A stretch of DNA of 64,000 bases from an uncultured Desulfobacterales bacterium (lineage in GTDB: Bacteria > Desulfobacterota > Desulfobacteria > Desulfobacterales > JAHEIW01): contig CAMYLV010000022.1 in assembly GCA_947259495.1 (NCBI GenBank), positions 1-64,000 on the forward strand, read 5' to 3'. Each line of letters starts with the position of its first letter. Positions within the stretch are counted from its first letter, which is position 1. Both the position numbers and the translations under genes were made by a program. The notes beneath the pieces are model-generated. The model made no database searches. It worked only from the letters and a program-made list of their open reading frames with translations, and was not told the origin of the DNA. Below, piece after piece: positions 48,699 to 58,606 of this stretch.

Positions 48699-51125
48699 AT
48701 GAAAGTAAGTTTAAGCTGGCTCAATGATTATGTGAACATCGAAATGGCGCCGTCGGATCTGGCGGAGGCATTGACGATGGTCGGACTCGAAATTGAGTCG
48801 GTATCCGAACGCTACCGCTATTTGGATACGGTCTATGTCGGTCGAATTGAGGAGATCGGACCGCACCCCAATGCGGATAAATTGCACCTGTGTCGGGTCG
48901 ATACTGGGCGGGAACAGATTTCAGTTGTCTGTGGCGCGCCCAATGCCGAAATCGGGATGCTTTCACCGATCGCCTTACCGGGCACCGAATTTCCGGATGG
49001 CTTTGTACTGGAAAAAAATGTCATTCGCGGACAAACATCCGCAGGAATGCTTTGCAGTGAAGGCGAGCTGGGCCTTGGAGACGATCGCAGCGGCATTATG
49101 AGCCTTGACCCATCCCTGTCGGTCGGCGATCAGCTGGCTTCGGCCCTGGGACTGTCGGATACGGTTTTTGAAATCGAAATCACCCCTAACCGGCCCGATT
49201 GCCTTAGTGTTATCGGCGTTGCGCGCGAAATCGCCGCCATTCAGAACAGTCGCCTGACATACCCTGATTTCAAACTCGAAGACAAAGACAATAGCATTTC
49301 CCGGCAAACATCGATTAAAATCGAAGCACCGGACCACTGCCCGCGTTATGTGGCCCGCCTGCTTGAAGATATTCAGATTAAACCGTCCCCTTTCTGGCTG
49401 CAGGAACGGCTTTTGTCTGTTGGGCTGCGGCCCATTAATAATATCGTGGATGTGACCAACTTTGTCTTGATGGAAACCGGCCAGCCACTGCATGCCTTTG
49501 ATTTTGACCGACTGTCGGAAAACAGAATTGTGGTGCGTACCGCCAACAAAGGCGAAACATTTATCACCCTGGATCAAAAAGAACGTTTCCTGGACGCTGA
49601 AATGCTGATGATATGTGATGGCGCAAAAGCCGTGGCCATCGGCGGGGTCATGGGCGGTCTGAATTCCGAGATTGAGGATGACACCACCCGGGTACTGTTG
49701 GAAAGTGCTTATTTTAATCCGGTCAGCATTCGCCGGACGACAAAACAGCTTGGCCTGGGTACCGACGCCGCTTATCGCTTCGAGCGCGGAGTTGACCCAG
49801 GTGGAACCATTACGGCCGCCAATAGAGCCGCAAAACTGATGGCCGAGGTCAGCGGCGGCCGGGCGGTCGGCGGCCTGATAGACGAATATCCCGGGCGGCA
49901 GTCTGTAAAAAGTCTCAAGCTCAGCACCCAGAAGACCAACCGCTTGCTGGGAACACGCCTGCAGCGCAAGCAAATTGAAAATCTTCTCAAATCCATTGAA
50001 TTCACCATTGGGCAAAAAACCGCTGCAAAAGATAAAGATACCCTAGTGGTGACCCCGCCGAGCTTCCGGGTGGATATTTCCAGACCGGAGGATTTAATGG
50101 AAGAAGTGGCCCGGCTATTCGGCTATAACAACATACCGACGACATTTCCGCAAATGCCGGCCACCGGCCGATTATCGACCAAAGAAATCAACTTGCGCAA
50201 CCGGACGCGCTTGCTGATGAACGGCTTTGGTTTCCGCGAAGCCATCAACTACAGTTTTGCGCATCGCCAATCCGGTGACCACTTGAGACTAAAAGCCGCT
50301 GATCCACGCAGACAACTTGTGAATATTTTAAATCCGCTGACCGAAGATCAGGCCGCAATGCGCACCTCTTTAGTTCCGGGATTACTGCAGACGGCACATT
50401 ATAATTTTGCCCAGCAGATAAAAAATTTAAGGATTTTTGAAATCGGAAAAATCTTTATCGATGAAACTTCGCAACAGCTGCCCACAGAAAATGAGGTGCT
50501 GGCCGGGCTCTGGACAGGGTCCCGCTATGAGGCTTCCTGGCATGGTCATGAGGCACAATGCGATTTTTATGACATCAAAGGTGTGGTCGAAGCCTTTTTA
50601 AATGCGCTGCAGATTAACGACGTTCAATTTAGCCGCCTGCCGGAAAACGAGTGCACTTATACCCGCCCCGGGTATAGCGCCCAGATTTTAGGCAACCAGA
50701 CCCGGTTGGGTTTGGTGGGGCAACTTCATCCGCAGGTGCTTGCCAATTTCGACTTAGCGCAAGCAGCGTTTTTATTTGAACTCAATTTCGATAACCTGAT
50801 ACCGTTGCTTAAGGACACAACAGTTTCCAGACCGACTCCCAAGTTTCCGGCAATCTTCAGGGACATCACCATCATCGTGAACACGGCGCTTGAAACCCGG
50901 GAGATTATCAGCACAGCCCTAAAACAGTCGCCTGAACTGGTGGAAGATGTCCGCCTGCTGAGTGTGTTCGAGGGCACACCCATTGCCCCGGGCAATAAAA
51001 GCGTATCCCTGCGGGTCACCTATCGGTCACCACAAAAAACTCTGGAAGATGAAGCTGTAACACCGATCCATCAATCTATTGCGGACAGGTTGGTTAAGAC
51101 ATTTAATGCCAGTTTGCCGGCCTGA
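48699..51125 (+). CDS. pheT: Phenylalanyl-tRNA synthetase beta chain
   Basis: An 808-residue subunit of full length. Domains: N-terminal module (MKVSLSWLNDYVNIEM), an EMAP/tRNA-binding insert (VGRIEEIGPHPNADKLHLCR, SVVCGAPN), B3/B4 editing region (AIGGVMGGLNSEIEDDTTRVL given in part, residues about 310-330), B5 (SFRVDISRPEDLMEEVARLF, GYNNIP), a catalytic-like core, and the ferredoxin-fold anticodon-binding domain (PKFPAIFRDITIIV, VTYRSPQKTLEDEAV). It pairs with PheS and edits Tyr-tRNAPhe. SD CGGAG is present upstream. Confidence 0.97.
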   Translation: MKVSLSWLNDYVNIEMAPSDLAEALTMVGLEIESVSERYRYLDTVYVGRIEEIGPHPNADKLHLCRVDTGREQISVVCGAPNAEIGMLSPIALPGTEFPDGFVLEKNVIRGQTSAGMLCSEGELGLGDDRSGIMSLDPSLSVGDQLASALGLSDTVFEIEITPNRPDCLSVIGVAREIAAIQNSRLTYPDFKLEDKDNSISRQTSIKIEAPDHCPRYVARLLEDIQIKPSPFWLQERLLSVGLRPINNIVDVTNFVLMETGQPLHAFDFDRLSENRIVVRTANKGETFITLDQKERFLDAEMLMICDGAKAVAIGGVMGGLNSEIEDDTTRVLLESAYFNPVSIRRTTKQLGLGTDAAYRFERGVDPGGTITAANRAAKLMAEVSGGRAVGGLIDEYPGRQSVKSLKLSTQKTNRLLGTRLQRKQIENLLKSIEFTIGQKTAAKDKDTLVVTPPSFRVDISRPEDLMEEVARLFGYNNIPTTFPQMPATGRLSTKEINLRNRTRLLMNGFGFREAINYSFAHRQSGDHLRLKAADPRRQLVNILNPLTEDQAAMRTSLVPGLLQTAHYNFAQQIKNLRIFEIGKIFIDETSQQLPTENEVLAGLWTGSRYEASWHGHEAQCDFYDIKGVVEAFLNALQINDVQFSRLPENECTYTRPGYSAQILGNQTRLGLVGQLHPQVLANFDLAQAAFLFELNFDNLIPLLKDTTVSRPTPKFPAIFRDITIIVNTALETREIISTALKQSPELVEDVRLLSVFEGTPIAPGNKSVSLRVTYRSPQKTLEDEAVTPIHQSIADRLVKTFNASLPA

Positions 51126-51141
51126 TCGCTACAACCATTTC

Positions 51142-51498
51142 ATGGTCTTAAAAATGCGAGAAAAAAAATCAAGGATTAAGGACATACCGGACAAACTTTA
51201 TTTCAGGATTGGCGAAGTCAGTAATATAGCAGGAATCCCCGCTTACGTCCTGCGGTTTTGGGAAACCGAATTTTCCCGGATTCGACCGAAACGGACCGCC
51301 GCGGGACAGCGGCTGTATACCCGCGCTGATATTGAGCTGATTTTAAAAATCAAAAAGCTTCTCTATGAAAAAAAATTTACCATCCAGGGCGCCCGACAGC
51401 ATTTATCCGTCAGATCCCGTAAAAGTGAGGCTTCGGAAAAGCAATTACTGGCGGATTTGCACGCAGAGCTCAAATCCTTAAGAGATTTGCTCGACTAA
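51142..51498 (+). CDS. MerR-family transcriptional regulator
   Basis: A 118-residue protein with a winged-helix MerR head: YFRIGEVSNIAGIPAYVLRF then WETEFSRIRPKRTAAGQRLY and TRADIELILKIKKLLYEKKF. It has a short coiled coil (EASEKQLLADLHAELKSLRD) and no effector domain. Related short MerR proteins follow pheT (often with ihfA) in many proteobacteria. The start is uncertain: ATG 51142 or 51154, neither with a clear SD, while the open frame begins further back inside pheT. The ligand is unknown. Confidence 0.88.
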   Translation: MVLKMREKKSRIKDIPDKLYFRIGEVSNIAGIPAYVLRFWETEFSRIRPKRTAAGQRLYTRADIELILKIKKLLYEKKFTIQGARQHLSVRSRKSEASEKQLLADLHAELKSLRDLLD

Positions 51499-51549
51499 TG
51501 AAATATATTGACAACCGCTCGATTTTGTCATAATCATTTAAGTTAAAGA

Positions 51550-51625
51550 GCGGGCATAGCTCAGCTGGTAGAGTACAAGCTTCCCAAGCTTGGTGTCGCG
51601 AGTTCGAATCTCGTTGCCCGCTCCA
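51550..51625 (+). tRNA. tRNA-Gly (anticodon CCC)
   Basis: Acceptor GCGGGCA/TGCCCGC, discriminator T and encoded CCA. D-loop AGCTCAGCTGGTAGAG; anticodon stem CAAGC/GCTTG with loop TTCCCAA, anticodon CCC; T-loop AGTTCGAATCT. Length is 76 with CCA. Confidence 0.96.
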
Positions 51626-51694
51626 GTTTGGTTCGTTTCCTTTTACTGATAACTTTTACCGCACAAAGTCAAAGGTCTACCTGGAGTTAAGGAA

Positions 51695-51716
51695 ACGGGC
51701 GTCAGCCCGTTTTTTG
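51695..51716 (+). terminator. Rho-independent terminator after tRNA-Gly
   Basis: ACGGGC-GTCA-GCCCGT followed by TTTTTG and another T-rich run. Confidence 0.88.
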
Positions 51717-51768
51717 TTTTTTCAGGCTGAGTTTTATAGTGGTTGCCAAAAAAACGTTCCAATATTTA

Positions 51769-51871
51769 TAGGGGTTGTCAAAAAACGTTGCGGTATTCAA
51801 ACGTTTTTTTCTACAACCACTTATGCCCCAATTCCATATATCGGAACACTATTATGGAAAGCGGTATAAAT
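51769..51871 (+). repeat. About 100-bp hairpin element (family B, copy 3)
   Basis: GGGGTTGTCAAAAAACGTT pairs imperfectly with AACGTTTTTTTCTACAACCAC; the tail TTATGCCCCAATTCC ... TATTATGGAAAGCGGTATAA matches the other two copies. A partial arm (GTGGTTGCCAAAAAAACGTT) sits just before it at about 51740. It lies immediately upstream of rimP. Confidence 0.75.
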
Positions 51872-51878
51872 AGATCCG

Positions 51879-52412
51879 GTGAAAACGAAACGACATAATT
51901 TTAAAACCAAACCATTGGGCCGGACCCGACGATCCGGAGCCAAAAACGAGAAAGCGATCATCAGGCAGATAGAGGCGCTGGTCGACCCGCTGTGTGATAG
52001 CGAGGGTTTAGAGCTCGTGCATATTGAATATCAGCGCGAATCCGGTGGCAGGATCCTGCGACTGTATATTGACCGACTCGCAGGCGTCAGCATCGATGAT
52101 TGTGTCAACGTGAGTCGCCAGTTAAATGACCTGCTCGATGTCAATCTTGATGATATGGGGCCGTATACACTGGAAGTTACATCACCGGGACCGGAGCGGC
52201 CTCTATCTAAACTGCAGGATTATGAACGCTTCAAGGGTCGCAAGGCGAAGATAAAAACACGGCAACCGATTAATGAACAAAAAAACTTTACCGGTATTAT
52301 TATCGGGACATCCGCTGAGCAGATAAAATTATCGTCAAATGAAGAAACCGTCGTCATTCCGTTTGGACATATCGCCAAAGCGCGGCTTGTCGACGCTGAT
52401 GGAGAAATCTGA
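51879..52412 (+). CDS. rimP: Ribosome maturation factor RimP
   Basis: A 177-residue protein required for 30S assembly. After a basic N-terminal extension (about 22 residues) come IRQIEALVDPLCDSEGLELV, RILRLYIDRLAGVSIDDCV, YTLEVTSPGPERPL and a C-terminal SH3-like domain (FTGIIIGTSAEQIKL, FGHIAKARLV). The start is GTG 51879; an internal start would remove only the basic extension, so this start is not certain. It heads the rimP-nusA-infB operon; its stop overlaps the nusA ATG by one base. Confidence 0.95.
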   Translation: MKTKRHNFKTKPLGRTRRSGAKNEKAIIRQIEALVDPLCDSEGLELVHIEYQRESGGRILRLYIDRLAGVSIDDCVNVSRQLNDLLDVNLDDMGPYTLEVTSPGPERPLSKLQDYERFKGRKAKIKTRQPINEQKNFTGIIIGTSAEQIKLSSNEETVVIPFGHIAKARLVDADGEI

Positions 52413-53989
52413 TGCAAATTTCAGATATCAAACGTGTTGTTGAACAGGTGAGCCGAGATAAAGGCATCGAACGAAAAGTTTTGATTAAGGCCCTGGAAGA
52501 GGCTTTAAAATCCGCTGCCCGTAAAAAGTTCGGCAGCAAAATGGATATCGAGGTCCAATACAATGAAGACTCCGGGGAGATTGAAGTTTTTCAATTCAAG
52601 GATGTTGCCGAAGTGGTGACCGAGCCGGCGCTTGAAATCAGTCTGGAAGAAGGCCGCAAGCTGGATTCGGGATGTGAAATCGGAGACAGCCTCGGTACTA
52701 AAATGGACACTAGCACATTCGGCCGAATAGCGGCTCAATCGGCTAAGCAGGTCATCATCCAGAAAATGAAAGATGCGGAAAAAGATGCTGTATATGCGAG
52801 TTTCGTCGATCGCAAAGGCGAGACGATCAACGGTATCGTGCAACGCATTGACCGCGGCGACATCATTGTTAATCTGGGGCACACCGAAGGGATTGTCCAT
52901 GTGCGCGAACAGGTCCCTAAAGAAACCTATCGACGCGGTGATCGAATCCGCGCTTACATTTTAGATGTCCTGCATGAATCTCGCGGCCCGCAGATCATTC
53001 TGTCTCGGACGCATCCGAACTTTTTGATCCATCTGTTTCACACTGAAGTGCCTGAAATCAGGGAATCAATCGTAACCATCATGGGAGCTGCACGCGAACC
53101 GGGCGTCCGGGCCAAAATCGCGGTGGCTTCAAATAATTCCGATATCGACCCCGTAGGTGCCTGTGTGGGCATGAAAGGCAGCCGCGTCCAAAACGTTGTG
53201 CAGGAATTAAGAGGTGAAAAAATCGATATTATTCCGTGGCATGTCGATCCGGCCAAATTCGTGTGCAATGCCCTGGCACCGGCTGAAATTTCCCGGGTTA
53301 TCATTGATGAAGCCAATCAAACCATGGAGGTTATCGTCCCGGATGATTTTTTATCGATTGCCATCGGCAAAAAGGGGCAAAATGTCAGACTGGCTTCAAA
53401 ATTGACCAGTTGGAATTTGGATGTCAAAAGTGAAACCAAATACACGATCGCCATGCAAAGCGGATATGATTCATTGGTTGCTTTGCCGGGCGTTGGCATC
53501 AGTATGGCGGATGCGCTTTATGAATTGGGGTTTTATTCAGCTGAAGAGATCAGCAATGCCACGCCGGAGGATTTAATTCAAATCAGGGGAATCGGGGATG
53601 AAACAGCCAAGAAATTGATTGCCGCCGCTCAGACGGCTGTAGCAGAGGCCGAACAGGCTGAAGAAATGGAAGAAGAGGTGGCCGCAGGGGCCAGCAAAAC
53701 CGATGAGACCGAGGGCAATGACGCCGATGCCGCCGCTCAGACGGCTGTCGCAGAGGCCGAGCAGGCTGAAGAAAAAGAAGAAGAGGTGGCCGCAGAGGCC
53801 AGCAAAACCGATACCGGCGAAACCGATGATACCGAAGGCGATGCGCCGCCTGCTGAAGAACCACAAGCGCGTCAGGCCAAATCAGAAGGCCTCGATCAGC
53901 CGGGCGGTGACCTGTCTGAAATTGCTGAATCCGATGCCGCAATCGCCGATGAACACACCGATGATAAAACGGATACAGAAGATCGTTAG
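52412..53989 (+). CDS. nusA: Transcription termination/antitermination factor NusA with acidic repeated tail
   Basis: A 525-residue protein. The N-terminal RNA-polymerase-binding domain (1-125) is followed by S1 (GIVQRIDRGDIIVNLGHTEG), KH1 and KH2 (DPVGACVGMKGSRVQNVVQE, LSIAIGKKGQNVRLASKL). A helix-hairpin-helix region follows (LPGVGISMADALYELGFYSA, IRGIGDETAKKLI). The last about 110 residues are an acidic Ala/Glu tail with a duplicated unit (AAQTAVAEAEQAEE, EEEVAA.ASKTD twice), which is unusual; it has the acidity of the AR repeats of E. coli NusA but different sequence. nusA is usually followed by a YlxR gene; none is seen in the 130-bp gap to infB. Confidence 0.97.
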   Translation: MQISDIKRVVEQVSRDKGIERKVLIKALEEALKSAARKKFGSKMDIEVQYNEDSGEIEVFQFKDVAEVVTEPALEISLEEGRKLDSGCEIGDSLGTKMDTSTFGRIAAQSAKQVIIQKMKDAEKDAVYASFVDRKGETINGIVQRIDRGDIIVNLGHTEGIVHVREQVPKETYRRGDRIRAYILDVLHESRGPQIILSRTHPNFLIHLFHTEVPEIRESIVTIMGAAREPGVRAKIAVASNNSDIDPVGACVGMKGSRVQNVVQELRGEKIDIIPWHVDPAKFVCNALAPAEISRVIIDEANQTMEVIVPDDFLSIAIGKKGQNVRLASKLTSWNLDVKSETKYTIAMQSGYDSLVALPGVGISMADALYELGFYSAEEISNATPEDLIQIRGIGDETAKKLIAAAQTAVAEAEQAEEMEEEVAAGASKTDETEGNDADAAAQTAVAEAEQAEEKEEEVAAEASKTDTGETDDTEGDAPPAEEPQARQAKSEGLDQPGGDLSEIAESDAAIADEHTDDKTDTEDR

Positions 53990-54119
53990 CCCTCGATCAC
54001 ATAAAATAGAGACGCGCCCTTGTGTGATATTGATACTTGCATCGAACCAACAACCCGGTGGAGTGAACGCTAAACAACGGTCACATGCCGGTTAAGAATC
54101 AAAACCTTTGGGGGAAAGA

Positions 54120-56678
54120 ATGGCCAAGCTCAGAGTGTACGAACTTGCCAGAGATTTGAATATGACCAACAAGGTGCTTATTGCCAAGCTTAATGGCTTG
54201 GATGTTGCTGTTAAAAGCCATATGAGTGCCTTGGATGAGGAGATCATTTCCAGGGTCAAATCATCTCTGTTTGGCGCCAAAGAGGAAACCGTCGAAGAAA
54301 CACGCATAAAACCGACGGTTATTCGTCGGCGCCGTAAAACTGTTCAAGTTGAAGTGGCCGCGCCCTCAGAGGCAGAGACACAGGAAACCGATGCGACCAC
54401 GACCCAGGCGGACGCAGCAGCTGAAGAGGCTAATCAAGAAGCCGCTCCCCTGGGGGTGGCCGAGGAAGCAACTGTACAGGAAGCGGCTGAAAAACCGTTA
54501 GCCGAGGAAAAGCCGGCTGCCCAAAAAGCGGCCAAGACCGCAAAAGCCCGCAAGAAAGACGCCTCTGCTAAAATTATTAAACTGCCAATTAAACCGCCGC
54601 AAAAACCACTAAAAGAGAAAAAAGCGAAACCGCAGAAAGCAAAAGTTGAAGCGCTGCCCTCCCGCAAAGCGGTTCGGGAACATCCGCCAAAGGGAGGCGA
54701 ATTACCTTCCTCAGATAAAAAGAAAAGAAAACGCAAGCCAAAGTATGAAGAGTCGGAGGTCGATAAGAAATTCCTGAAAAAGAAAATCTCTTTCCGCAAA
54801 AAAGCGGTAGTCGAAGGTGCGGATCTTTACGGGGCAGGATATCGACCGCGCAAGCAGCGCAAGCCGGGCAAAGGCAGGAAAATCGCCGGCGGACAAAAGA
54901 CTCAGATAACCGTTGCTAAAGCAATCAAACGCCGAATCAAAATTGACGAGGCGATTGTTCTATCAGAACTGGCCAAACGCATGGGAATTAAAGCCAGCGA
55001 GATCATTAAGTTTATGATGACAATGGGGTCCATGGCCACGGTCAATCAAACCATTGATTATGATACCGCTTCGCTGATTGCCAGCGAATTTGAATATGAG
55101 GTGGAACGTGCCAGCTTCGAGGAAGAAGCCCTGTTAAAGCAAGAAACCGATGACCCCGAAAAACTGGTACCACGCCCGCCGGTCGTTACCATCATGGGGC
55201 ATGTTGATCATGGCAAAACTTCTCTGCTGGATGTTATTCGTCAATCTCGGATTTCAGAAATGGAGGCCGGCGGAATTACGCAACATATCGGCGCCTATCT
55301 TGTGAAAACCAAGAAGGGACAAATCGTCTTTTTAGATACGCCCGGCCACGAGGCCTTTACAGCAATGAGGGCACGCGGTGCCCAGGTGACCGATATCGTG
55401 GTTTTGGTGGTTGCCGCCGATGATGGCGTCATGCCGCAGACCAATGAAGCCATTAATCACGCCAGGGCAGCTGAAGTTCCCATAATCGTGGCCATCAATA
55501 AAATCGACAAACAGAATGCCGATCCCGATAAAGTGCAACGGGAACTTGCCGAAATCGGCCTGACTCCCGAAGACTGGGGAGGAGACACCATTTATGTCAA
55601 AGTTTCAGCCAAGGAGGCCGAAGGAATTGATGACCTGCTCGAAATGATTTCGCTTCAAGCCGAAGTTTTGGAGCTCAAAGCCAATCCCGATAAACTGGCC
55701 ACCGGTCATGTGGTGGAAGCAAAAATCGATTCGGGGCGGGGCGCCATCGCCACTCTTTTGGTCACCGAAGGCACGCTGCGGGCAGGTGAGCCGGTAGTGT
55801 GCGGCATGCATTACGGCAGAACCCGGGCGATGCTGGATGACAGAGGCAATCAGATTGAATCAGCCGGGCCATCCATACCGGTAGAACTCGTTGGCCTATC
55901 CGGAGTGCCAATGGCCGGCGACGAATTTTTCGCGCTAAAAGATGAAAAATATGCCAAGCAGGTCAGCGAACATCGACAGCAGAAACAAAGGTCAAAGGAA
56001 CTGGCGCAATCGAGCCGCTTGAGTCTTGACAAACTTTACGAGCGCATGCAAGAGGGTGAAGTCAAGGATTTGAACCTCATCATCAAGGCGGATGTCCATG
56101 GTTCAATCGAAGCCTTAAACGATTCACTGACCAAACTTTCCAATGATGAGGTCAATGTAAACGTTGTTCACTCCGCAAGCGGTACGATTGCCGAATCGGA
56201 TATCTCCCTGGCGACCGTTTCAAATGCCATTATTATCGGTTTCAACGTTCGGCCCACTCCCAAAGTCCAGGCACTGGCAAACGAGGAAAATGTGGACATG
56301 CGCTTTTACAGTGTCATCTATGATGTCATCAAAGATGTCAAAAATGCAATGACCGGAATGATGGCATCCACATTTGAGGAACAAATTTTGGGTACGGCAG
56401 AGGTTCGCGAAGTCTTTCAGATTCCCAAGATTGGCAATATTGCCGGCTGCTATGTAACGGATGGCAAAATTGGGCGCGGCCAGAACATGCGCCTCCTTAG
56501 AGACGGCGTTGTGGTTTTTGAAGGTAAAAATTCTTCGTTGCGCCGATTTAAAGATGATGTCAAAGAAGTCCAGGCCGGTTATGAATGCGGCATCGGCATA
56601 GAGCGTTTCAATGATATCAAAGTCGGCGATACGATTGACTGTTATTACTTGAAGGAGATTAGACCCGAACTCGAATAA
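54120..56678 (+). CDS. infB: Translation initiation factor IF-2
   Basis: An 852-residue GTPase that brings fMet-tRNA to the 30S complex. The N-terminal IF2-N motif ([18 protein letters not shown]) is followed by a long Lys/Glu/Ala-rich linker (about 60-270) and a second IF2-N-like motif ([20 protein letters not shown]). The GTPase domain has GHVDHGKT (G1), DTPGHEAF (G3) and NKID (G4). Domains II-IV end with [13 protein letters not shown]. The ATG at 54120 has GGGGGAAAG just upstream; a TTG four codons before overlaps that SD. The stop directly adjoins a family E palindrome. Confidence 0.98.
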   Translation: MAKLRVYELARDLNMTNKVLIAKLNGLDVAVKSHMSALDEEIISRVKSSLFGAKEETVEETRIKPTVIRRRRKTVQVEVAAPSEAETQETDATTTQADAAAEEANQEAAPLGVAEEATVQEAAEKPLAEEKPAAQKAAKTAKARKKDASAKIIKLPIKPPQKPLKEKKAKPQKAKVEALPSRKAVREHPPKGGELPSSDKKKRKRKPKYEESEVDKKFLKKKISFRKKAVVEGADLYGAGYRPRKQRKPGKGRKIAGGQKTQITVAKAIKRRIKIDEAIVLSELAKRMGIKASEIIKFMMTMGSMATVNQTIDYDTASLIASEFEYEVERASFEEEALLKQETDDPEKLVPRPPVVTIMGHVDHGKTSLLDVIRQSRISEMEAGGITQHIGAYLVKTKKGQIVFLDTPGHEAFTAMRARGAQVTDIVVLVVAADDGVMPQTNEAINHARAAEVPIIVAINKIDKQNADPDKVQRELAEIGLTPEDWGGDTIYVKVSAKEAEGIDDLLEMISLQAEVLELKANPDKLATGHVVEAKIDSGRGAIATLLVTEGTLRAGEPVVCGMHYGRTRAMLDDRGNQIESAGPSIPVELVGLSGVPMAGDEFFALKDEKYAKQVSEHRQQKQRSKELAQSSRLSLDKLYERMQEGEVKDLNLIIKADVHGSIEALNDSLTKLSNDEVNVNVVHSASGTIAESDISLATVSNAIIIGFNVRPTPKVQALANEENVDMRFYSVIYDVIKDVKNAMTGMMASTFEEQILGTAEVREVFQIPKIGNIAGCYVTDGKIGRGQNMRLLRDGVVVFEGKNSSLRRFKDDVKEVQAGYECGIGIERFNDIKVGDTIDCYYLKEIRPELE

Positions 56679-56821
56679 AAACTGTTTCAAGCCATTTCTC
56701 TTTTGTCCGCTGGCGGTGTTACAATTCGCTTCAAAATGCTCGCGTACTATCGGTACACTCCGCTTTTGAACCGAATTAAGCCTTGCCATCGAACAAAACC
56801 TAAGCGCCTTGAAACAGTTTT
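56678..56821. repeat. 144-bp imperfect palindrome (family E, copy 2)
   Basis: Outer arms AAAAACTGTTTCAAG and CTTGAAACAGTTTT; the inner part TTCGCTTCAAAATGCTCGCG is matched by CGCTTTTGAA; the core is CGCGTACTATCGGTAC. Its reverse complement aligns with 1026-1171. It begins at the last base of the infB stop. The remaining spacer to 56944 contains short AGCGCTCCTT direct repeats. Confidence 0.8.
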
Positions 56822-56944
56822 AACACATGTAGAACAATAGCTTGAAATAAAAGACCACCCCTTTGGGGTTTAAGGTTAACGGATAGTACGCCTAAAGCGA
56901 AGCGCTCCTTAAGCAAAGCGCTCCTTCCGCGGAGCGAAGCGATT

Positions 56945-57232
56945 ATGGTAATCGGAAATGGAATTATCACCTTTAGATTATACGACTGCCGCTCATTGAA
57001 AGGAAAAAGAAAAGTGGTTCGATCGATCGTCAGCCGGCTGCGCAACAATTTTAACGCATCGGTGGCGGAAGTCGGGTCAAACGATATGCACCAGCGCGCC
57101 GAAATTGGTTTTTCGATGGTCGGCAACGATAAGGCCGTCATTAACTCAAAACTCGACAAGATAATTAATCTGGCCGAAGACCTCGGCCTGGCGGAAATTA
57201 TTGACACTGAGATAGAAATCATTCATTTATGA
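56945..57232 (+). CDS. DUF503 (YlxP-like) protein
   Basis: A 95-residue α/β protein: MVIGNGIITFRLYDCRSLKG, KRKVVRSIVSRLRNNFNASV, AEIGFSMVGNDKAVINSKLD. The DUF503/YlxP family is nearly always encoded beside infB and rbfA and is linked by context to ribosome assembly or RNA binding; activity is not established. Its stop overlaps the rbfA start (ATGA), so the two are translationally coupled. The start is ATG 56945. Confidence 0.92.
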   Translation: MVIGNGIITFRLYDCRSLKGKRKVVRSIVSRLRNNFNASVAEVGSNDMHQRAEIGFSMVGNDKAVINSKLDKIINLAEDLGLAEIIDTEIEIIHL

Positions 57233-57600
57233 TTCCCTTTGCACGATCAAACCGGGTCAGCGGATTAATTCAAAAAGTCCTGTCCGAGATAATGCAAAAA
57301 GATATCGGGGACCCGCGATTGAAAATGGCTACTATTACCGCAGTGGAAGTTTCGCGCGATTTAAAGCTGGCACGCATCTATTTTACGACTCCCGACGGCG
57401 AGCAGAAAAAAGATGCGGCCATTAAGGGTTTCAACAGTGCTCGCGGATTCATTAAACGAACCCTGGCGCAAGAGCTGGGTCTCAAGTACATGCCGGACAT
57501 AAAATTTTTTTACGATGAATCCTTAGAGTACGGCTCGCGTATTGACAGTTTGATCAAGTTAACCAAAGATAAAAATGGAACAGATTCTTCAACATATTAA
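57229..57600 (+). CDS. rbfA: Ribosome-binding factor A
   Basis: A 123-residue KH-fold protein for 16S rRNA 5' maturation and cold adaptation. Motifs: RSNRVSGLIQKVLSEIMQKD, IGDPRLKMATITAVEVSRDL, KLARIYFTTP, RGFIKRTLAQELGLKYMPDI, and FFYDESLEYGSRIDSLI. Normal length. It overlaps the upstream YlxP-like gene by 4 bp and the downstream nrnA gene by 26 bp. Confidence 0.97.
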   Translation: MIPFARSNRVSGLIQKVLSEIMQKDIGDPRLKMATITAVEVSRDLKLARIYFTTPDGEQKKDAAIKGFNSARGFIKRTLAQELGLKYMPDIKFFYDESLEYGSRIDSLIKLTKDKNGTDSSTY

Positions 57601-58546
57601 AAACAGTGGGCGTATTTTGATTGCATCACATGCAGAACCCGACGGAGATTGCCTCGGCTCCCTGGTTGCTTTGGGGTTGGCATTGAGCAAATTGGACAAA
57701 ACGACAACCCTGTTTAATCCAAGCCCCATTCCGGCGGTTTACCGGTTTCTCCCCGGGGTTGAACTCATCGTAACGCAGATCAATGAGACTGAACCATACG
57801 ATTTGGCCATTATACTGGATTGCGGCGATATCGTCAGAATCGGCGAGGACAGCTCGGTTGTTGACCAGATACCGATCGTCGTTAACATCGATCATCACGC
57901 TTCCAACACCGGCTTCGGGCACCTCCAGCTCATCGACACCGATGCCTGCGCCACAGCTGAAATCATTTACCGATTGATCAAAGCGCTGGAGATCCCCTTT
58001 GACAAGGCGATTGCGACCTCCATTTACCTGGGGATTTTAACCGATACCGGCTCTTTTCGGTTTTCAAATACAAACCCGGCAGCCTTTGCCATCAGCAAAA
58101 CCATGACCGACATGGGTGTCGAGCCCCACGCGGTGGCGCAACACGTGTTTGGAACCTATTCCTTGGGTCGCATCAAACTGTTAAATATGGCATTGAACTC
58201 GATTGAAATTTCAGAAAATGGCAAATTGTCATTGATGACAGTAAGCCGAAGTATGCTGAATGCAACCGGAACGAGCACCGAAGATATAGACGGTTTGATC
58301 AATTATGCCCGCCGGATCGAGGATGTTAAGGTCGCCGCTCTTATCCATGAGATAAAAAACGGGGCCGGCAAATTCACCAATATGAACCGGTACCATGTCA
58401 GTCTGCGTTCCGACAGTTCGGTGGATGTTGCCAAAATTGCCAGCAAATTTGGCGGCGGCGGACACACCAGTGCCGCCGGATTTCAGATTGAATCAACATT
58501 GGTGGCGTTGAAAGAAAAAATCATCAAGCTGGCGGATGACCTTTAA
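57575..58546 (+). CDS. NrnA-type DHH phosphoesterase
   Basis: A 323-residue DHH/DHHA1 enzyme of the nanoRNase / pAp phosphatase type. DHH-domain motifs: ASHAEPDGDCLGSLVALGLA, LAIILDCGD, VNIDHHASN, LGILTDTGSFRFSNT. DHHA1 motif: KFGGGGHTSAAGF. NrnA-type enzymes degrade 2-5 nt RNAs and dephosphorylate pAp, a by-product of PAPS metabolism; in a sulfate reducer that uses APS directly, the RNA role is more likely. It sits between rbfA and truB, its usual place outside the gamma-proteobacteria. The start ATG lies within rbfA. Confidence 0.93.
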   Translation: MEQILQHIKNSGRILIASHAEPDGDCLGSLVALGLALSKLDKTTTLFNPSPIPAVYRFLPGVELIVTQINETEPYDLAIILDCGDIVRIGEDSSVVDQIPIVVNIDHHASNTGFGHLQLIDTDACATAEIIYRLIKALEIPFDKAIATSIYLGILTDTGSFRFSNTNPAAFAISKTMTDMGVEPHAVAQHVFGTYSLGRIKLLNMALNSIEISENGKLSLMTVSRSMLNATGTSTEDIDGLINYARRIEDVKVAALIHEIKNGAGKFTNMNRYHVSLRSDSSVDVAKIASKFGGGGHTSAAGFQIESTLVALKEKIIKLADDL

Positions 58547-58606
58547 AACGGCCGGTTTAAACATAAAATTATCGCGGCCGAAAATCGCTAAAGAAATGAA
58601 CCATCC

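Noticed and set aside
53990-54119. ylxR gene between nusA and infB
   Set aside because: The 130-bp gap is too short and contains no frame with the YlxR motif.
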